Assembly: GCA_043763845.1 (NCBI GenBank)
Contig: JAYULE010000134.1
Coordinates: 1 to 9,914, forward strand
Direction of reading: 5' to 3'
From: Pseudopedobacter sp043763845
GTDB lineage: Bacteria; Bacteroidota; Bacteroidia; Sphingobacteriales; Sphingobacteriaceae
DNA: 9,914 bases
Numbering within the stretch: position 1 is the stretch's first letter; every line of letters begins with the position of its first letter. Of the stretch, positions 6,375 through 9,914 are shown in pieces. Below the pieces are notes generated by a model. That model worked only from the letters and a program-made list of their open reading frames with translations, did not search any database and was not told the DNA's origin. Position numbers and translations under genes: made by a program.

Positions 6375-7541
6375 ATGAATAAAACTGTAAAAAATAAATA
6401 TGTATTGGTTTTACCTAGCTGGTACCCAAGCGAAGCCCACAAATATAATGGTGATTTTAACCAACGTTTGGTTGAAGCAATGTCTTCAAAAGTTGAACAA
6501 ATTGTTTTACATATAATTGCAAAATCGAATGTAACGAAGCCCTATTTTACCCTAACCGAAGAAGAAAATATAAAAACCTATTTAGTTTATTACCCTTTAA
6601 AAAGTACTTTACTAGGTAAATTTTACGCAAAGTTACAATACTTTTTATTGCATTTAAAGTTTTTAAAACTCATATTATCGCAAAACGGAAAGCCCCAACT
6701 CACACACGTTTATGTGTTTTGGATGGCAGGTATTTTTGCATTGTTTCTTAAAAAAATATATGCTATACCTTATATAATAACCGAACATTCTAGTGGTTTT
6801 TATACAAACTCACCAGCCGATTTAAATCAATATTCCTTTTTAACAAAACTTTTATTTAAAAAAATTATTAGCCATGCAAGTCACATTATTACAGTTGCAA
6901 AAAAATTAAAAACAAGAGTACAATTATGGGCTCCTTTAGCTAAAATTACGGTTATACCAAATGTAGTTGATACAACTATATTTAATTTTAATGATAAAAC
7001 ATTAAATCAAACCACTTTTAATTTTGTGCATATTTCATCCATGATACCGCTAAAAAATTTAGATGGACTGTTATCAGGATTTGAAAAGGCTTTGCAAAAA
7101 AATCACAATATGCATTTGACTTTGGTTGGTAGGGCACCCGAATGTGTTTTAAACAAAATAAAACAATCCGTTAATTTACAAGATAAAGTAATTTGCATAG
7201 GCGAAGTTCCTTATTTTAAAGTTAAAACAGAAATGGTAAATAGTAACGCGTTAATACAGTTTAGCAAGTTTGAAAGTTTACCTTGTGTGATTTTGGAAGC
7301 TTTATGTTGTGGTTTACCAGTTATTACAAGTAACGTTGGTGGCTGTGCTGAAGTAATAAATTCTTCAAACGGTATTCTAGTCGAAAGCGAAAATATAGCG
7401 CAATTATCTAAGGCTATACTTGATATGGCACTTAATTATAATAGATTTGATAACGCTAAAATATCAGAAAATGCATGTAATTTATTTAGCTACAATGTAG
7501 TTGCAAACCAAGTTTATAGCGTTTACCAAGGTGTGATTTAA
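6375..7541 (+). CDS. GT4-family (group 1) glycosyltransferase
   Basis: The 388-residue protein has the GT-B fold of retaining glycosyltransferases that use nucleotide sugars, probably acting at the cytoplasmic face of the inner membrane on a lipid-linked glycan. The N-terminal domain opens with VLVLPSWYPS (10-19) and the acceptor-side GDFNQR near 27-32. TEHSSGFY lies in the middle, and PNVVDTTIF marks the hinge into the C-terminal donor domain, where FVHISSMIPLKNLDGLL is the usual start. The EX7E motif is present with E300 and E308 (ESLPCVILE), followed by CGLPVITSNVGGCAEVI. No signal peptide is seen. The donor and acceptor sugars cannot be read from sequence. The stop is 2 bases before the flippase start, so the two are almost certainly co-transcribed and translationally coupled, which points to synthesis of an exported polysaccharide or O-antigen-like unit. 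Confidence 0.9.
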   Translation: MNKTVKNKYVLVLPSWYPSEAHKYNGDFNQRLVEAMSSKVEQIVLHIIAKSNVTKPYFTLTEEENIKTYLVYYPLKSTLLGKFYAKLQYFLLHLKFLKLILSQNGKPQLTHVYVFWMAGIFALFLKKIYAIPYIITEHSSGFYTNSPADLNQYSFLTKLLFKKIISHASHIITVAKKLKTRVQLWAPLAKITVIPNVVDTTIFNFNDKTLNQTTFNFVHISSMIPLKNLDGLLSGFEKALQKNHNMHLTLVGRAPECVLNKIKQSVNLQDKVICIGEVPYFKVKTEMVNSNALIQFSKFESLPCVILEALCCGLPVITSNVGGCAEVINSSNGILVESENIAQLSKAILDMALNYNRFDNAKISENACNLFSYNVVANQVYSVYQGVI

Positions 7542-7543
7542 GC

Positions 7544-8755
7544 ATGCTAAAAAAAATAATTTCCACTTACCAAGCTAACTTAATAATTGCAGCATTAAGT
7601 TTTTTTACAGTTTGGTTAACCGCTAAATATTTAGGTACGGTAGGTAGAGGAGAAATAAGTTTATTTTTATTAAACCTATCGGTTGTGCAAATTGTAAGTT
7701 CGGTAATAGGGCGAGGTGCATTGGTTTATTTATACAATCGCCATAGCTTAAGTAACATATTGGTATTAACTTTATTATGGGCAGTTTTGTCATCAATTGT
7801 TGTTAGCGTACTGTTATTTTTATTTAATATGTTAGAAATTAACATGTTATTAAATACCGTTTTACTTTCTTTTTTATCGGCAATAGTTTTTAATAATTAT
7901 GGCATATTGCTAGGTGCAAATAGGTTTTTTGCTTATAATTTAATACGAGTTGTACAAACAGCATTTACAATTGTAGTTTTTTTACTGTTATTTTATTTGT
8001 ATAAATTACCCGCTTTTGGCCATTATATTATTGCTATGTATGTTTCGTTTAGTATTGCAGTATTTATTAGTTTTTACGCAGTTTTTAAAAAAGAAAAGTT
8101 ATTTAAACCAGAAAATTTAAAAACAACCCTATTTGATTTTTTTAAGTTTGGTGGATTAAACCAATTGAGTAATATTATACAACTAGGCAATTATAGGGCA
8201 ACAATGTATATGTTAAGTAAATATGTTGGGGTTAGTGCCACGGGTATATTTTCTTTAGCACTAACACTAACCGAAGCCGCTTGGATGTTCAAAGACAGCA
8301 TTGTTACCAGCCATCACAGCCACGTAGCCAGTCAGCACAACCATTTAGAGGCAGCTAAAAATAATTTTAAATTTATGTTACTAAGTGGATTAGGTACGTT
8401 ATTAATAATGGTTTTTGCACTATTAATACCTTTAAGTATTTATATTAAAATTTTTGGTGAAGATTTTAAAGCTGTAAAACAAATACTTTTTATACTTTCT
8501 CCAGGAATTGTAGCATTGGCTGTTGGGTCGGTAATTTCACATTATTTTTCGGGTACGGGTAAGTTAAAGTATTGTACTTTAACTTCGTTTGCTGGTTTAA
8601 TTGTTGTATTGGTATCTGGTTTTATTTTGATTCCTAAATATGGTGTAAATGGTGCAGCTGCAGCAAATGCATTGTCGTATAGCACAACCGCTGCTTTGTT
8701 ATTAGTTATTTATTTTGGTGGGAGATTGAGGAGAGAAAAATTGCCTACTGTATAA
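7544..8755 (+). CDS. polysaccharide/O-antigen flippase (Wzx-like, MOP superfamily)
   Basis: The 403-residue polytopic inner-membrane protein has roughly a dozen hydrophobic segments spread over its whole length. It would move lipid-linked oligosaccharide units from the cytoplasmic to the periplasmic face. Family marks are TAKYLGTVGRGEISLFLL (25-42), where ARxLGxxGxGxxs is usual, and the late segment VISHYFSGTGKLKY with IPKYGVNGAAAANALSYS near the C-terminus. Length and topology are normal for the family. An unusual His cluster, SHHSHVASQHNH (256-267), lies where related proteins usually have a short non-His loop segment. The ATG at 7544 is 2 bases after the glycosyltransferase stop, so both act in one pathway. 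No polymerase, chain-length regulator or ligase is visible nearby, so the rest of the pathway is encoded elsewhere. Substrate is unknown. Confidence 0.88.
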   Translation: MLKKIISTYQANLIIAALSFFTVWLTAKYLGTVGRGEISLFLLNLSVVQIVSSVIGRGALVYLYNRHSLSNILVLTLLWAVLSSIVVSVLLFLFNMLEINMLLNTVLLSFLSAIVFNNYGILLGANRFFAYNLIRVVQTAFTIVVFLLLFYLYKLPAFGHYIIAMYVSFSIAVFISFYAVFKKEKLFKPENLKTTLFDFFKFGGLNQLSNIIQLGNYRATMYMLSKYVGVSATGIFSLALTLTEAAWMFKDSIVTSHHSHVASQHNHLEAAKNNFKFMLLSGLGTLLIMVFALLIPLSIYIKIFGEDFKAVKQILFILSPGIVALAVGSVISHYFSGTGKLKYCTLTSFAGLIVVLVSGFILIPKYGVNGAAAANALSYSTTAALLLVIYFGGRLRREKLPTV

Positions 8756-8878
8756 TTGGAATTGATAAAATACAAAAATTAATTTTCATTATAATCTTAA
8801 ATATGTCTATTAATAGTTAACTTCAAAATCTTGCTTATCAAAAATGTACAACCTTAAAATTGATTTTTGCTTAACATT

Positions 8879-9914
8879 ATGACAGCCCATCAAGTTTTAA
8901 AACAATATTGGGGTTTTGATGACTTTCGACCTTTGCAGTTAGAAATTATAGAGTCGGTTTTAGCAAATAAAGATACTTTGGCATTATTGCCTACTGGTGG
9001 GGGTAAATCTTTATGTTTTCAAATACCAGCAATGGTTATGAATGGGATTTGTGTAGTAATTTCTCCCCTTATTGCCTTAATGAAAGACCAAGTAGAAAAT
9101 TTAAATAAAAAAGGCATACAGGCCATATCAATAACATCGGGCAATACTAAGCGAGAAATTGATATTGCCTTAGATAATTGCATTTATGGTAAGATAAAGT
9201 TTCTATACCTATCGCCCGAAAGATTGTTTTCCGAAATAGTTACCGAGCGTATAAAGTATATGAAAGTTAACCTTTTAGCGGTTGATGAAGCACATTGTAT
9301 ATCGCAATGGGGTTACGATTTTAGGCCGCCATATCTTCGTATTGCCGATTTTAGGGAATTGCATCCGCAAGTACCCGTTTTAGCATTAACGGCATCGGCA
9401 ACTAAAACAGTACAAGATGATATTTTATCAAAACTAAACTTTAAAGATAAAAATGTTTTTAGAAAAAGTTTTGAGCGTAGTAATTTAAGCTACTCGGTTT
9501 TAAACCAAGAAAATAAACTGCAAAAATTAATTGATGTTTGCCAAAATGTAAAAGGTACAGGCATTGTGTATGCTGGAACACGAAACCAAACTTTTGAGTT
9601 GGCTAAATACCTAAACCAGAACAATATAGCTTCCGATTATTACCACGCAGGGCTTGATGCCCAACAACGAGCACACAAACAAGATCTTTGGAAAAACAAT
9701 AAAATAAAAGTGATTGTTGCCACCAATGCTTTTGGGATGGGCATTGATAAACCCGATGTTAGGTTTGTGCTACATTATACCCTACCCGAAAGTTTAGAAG
9801 CTTATTACCAAGAAGCGGGTAGGGCTGGCCGAGACGAGAAAAAGGCTTATGCCGTACTGCTTTACCAGCCTAGCGATAGGTTTGCATTTGAACGAAAGTA
9901 CGAGCAAAGTTTCC
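8879..9914 (+). CDS. recQ: ATP-dependent DNA helicase RecQ (5' part, cut by window end)
   Basis: The first 345 codons of a RecQ helicase are present and still open at the last base. RecQ unwinds DNA 3' to 5' in recombination and replication-fork repair. The adenine-binding motif GFDDFRPLQ is at 12-20. Walker A LPTGGGKS is at 37-44, SPLIALMKDQV follows, and the DEAH box has D136 to H139. The aromatic-rich loop reads HCISQWGYDFRPPY, where the E. coli type has WGHDFR; the Tyr form occurs, as far as I recall, in a Bacteroidota RecQ subgroup. The second RecA-like domain shows GIVYAGTR, YYHAGL, VATNAFGMGIDKPDVR and motif VI QEAGRAGRD. The zinc-binding, winged-helix and HRDC regions would lie beyond the window. 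The ATG at 8879 puts the first motif at the normal distance. The 123-base gap before it shows no convincing promoter. Confidence 0.96.
   Translation, partial: MTAHQVLKQYWGFDDFRPLQLEIIESVLANKDTLALLPTGGGKSLCFQIPAMVMNGICVVISPLIALMKDQVENLNKKGIQAISITSGNTKREIDIALDNCIYGKIKFLYLSPERLFSEIVTERIKYMKVNLLAVDEAHCISQWGYDFRPPYLRIADFRELHPQVPVLALTASATKTVQDDILSKLNFKDKNVFRKSFERSNLSYSVLNQENKLQKLIDVCQNVKGTGIVYAGTRNQTFELAKYLNQNNIASDYYHAGLDAQQRAHKQDLWKNNKIKVIVATNAFGMGIDKPDVRFVLHYTLPESLEAYYQEAGRAGRDEKKAYAVLLYQPSDRFAFERKYEQSF

Noticed and set aside
8862..8869. GATTTTTG as a -7 element for recQ.
   Set aside because: It would place the transcript start within a few bases of the ATG, and no -33 element lies at a suitable distance.

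Overview
This AT-rich window looks chromosomal and comes from a member of the Bacteroidota. The signs are an FtsK with a long acidic linker typical of that phylum, a DUF4172-type Fic protein, start codons without Shine-Dalgarno sequences, and -7 elements of the form TAnnTTTG. The genus cannot be told from the sequence alone.

Positions 1-2335 hold what appears to be a zinc-homeostasis cluster on the + strand: a 68-residue protein of unknown function, a COG0523 GTPase of the ZigA/YciC type (proposed zinc metallochaperone) and a Fur-family repressor best read as Zur. Each of the three start codons is preceded, with the centre 35-41 bases upstream, by a version of one palindromic element with the core CAATTGCA. 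The copy in front of the GTPase is a perfect 18-bp palindrome. These are the likely Zur operators and would make the repressor autoregulated and the small protein part of the zinc-limitation response.

Positions 2366-3540 hold a convergent Fic-family gene on the - strand. It is the oddest locus here. The catalytic His of the Fic motif is replaced by Tyr. The conserved N-terminus continues about 28 codons upstream of the first usable start codon with no ATG, GTG or TTG. Its promoter region carries a perfect 30-bp palindrome plus a third half-site. Together with a predicted C-terminal winged helix, this suggests either a decaying Fic enzyme or a pseudo-Fic protein that works as a DNA-binding autoregulator.

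From 3743 on, all genes are on the + strand: ftsK (septal DNA translocase, GTG start, clear -7 element), then a closely spaced pair encoding a GT4 glycosyltransferase and a Wzx-like polysaccharide flippase (2 bases apart, own promoter candidate), then a RecQ helicase cut off by the window end. The glycosyltransferase/flippase pair is probably part of a surface-glycan pathway whose other genes lie elsewhere.

No rRNA, tRNA, CRISPR array or complete insertion sequence was seen.
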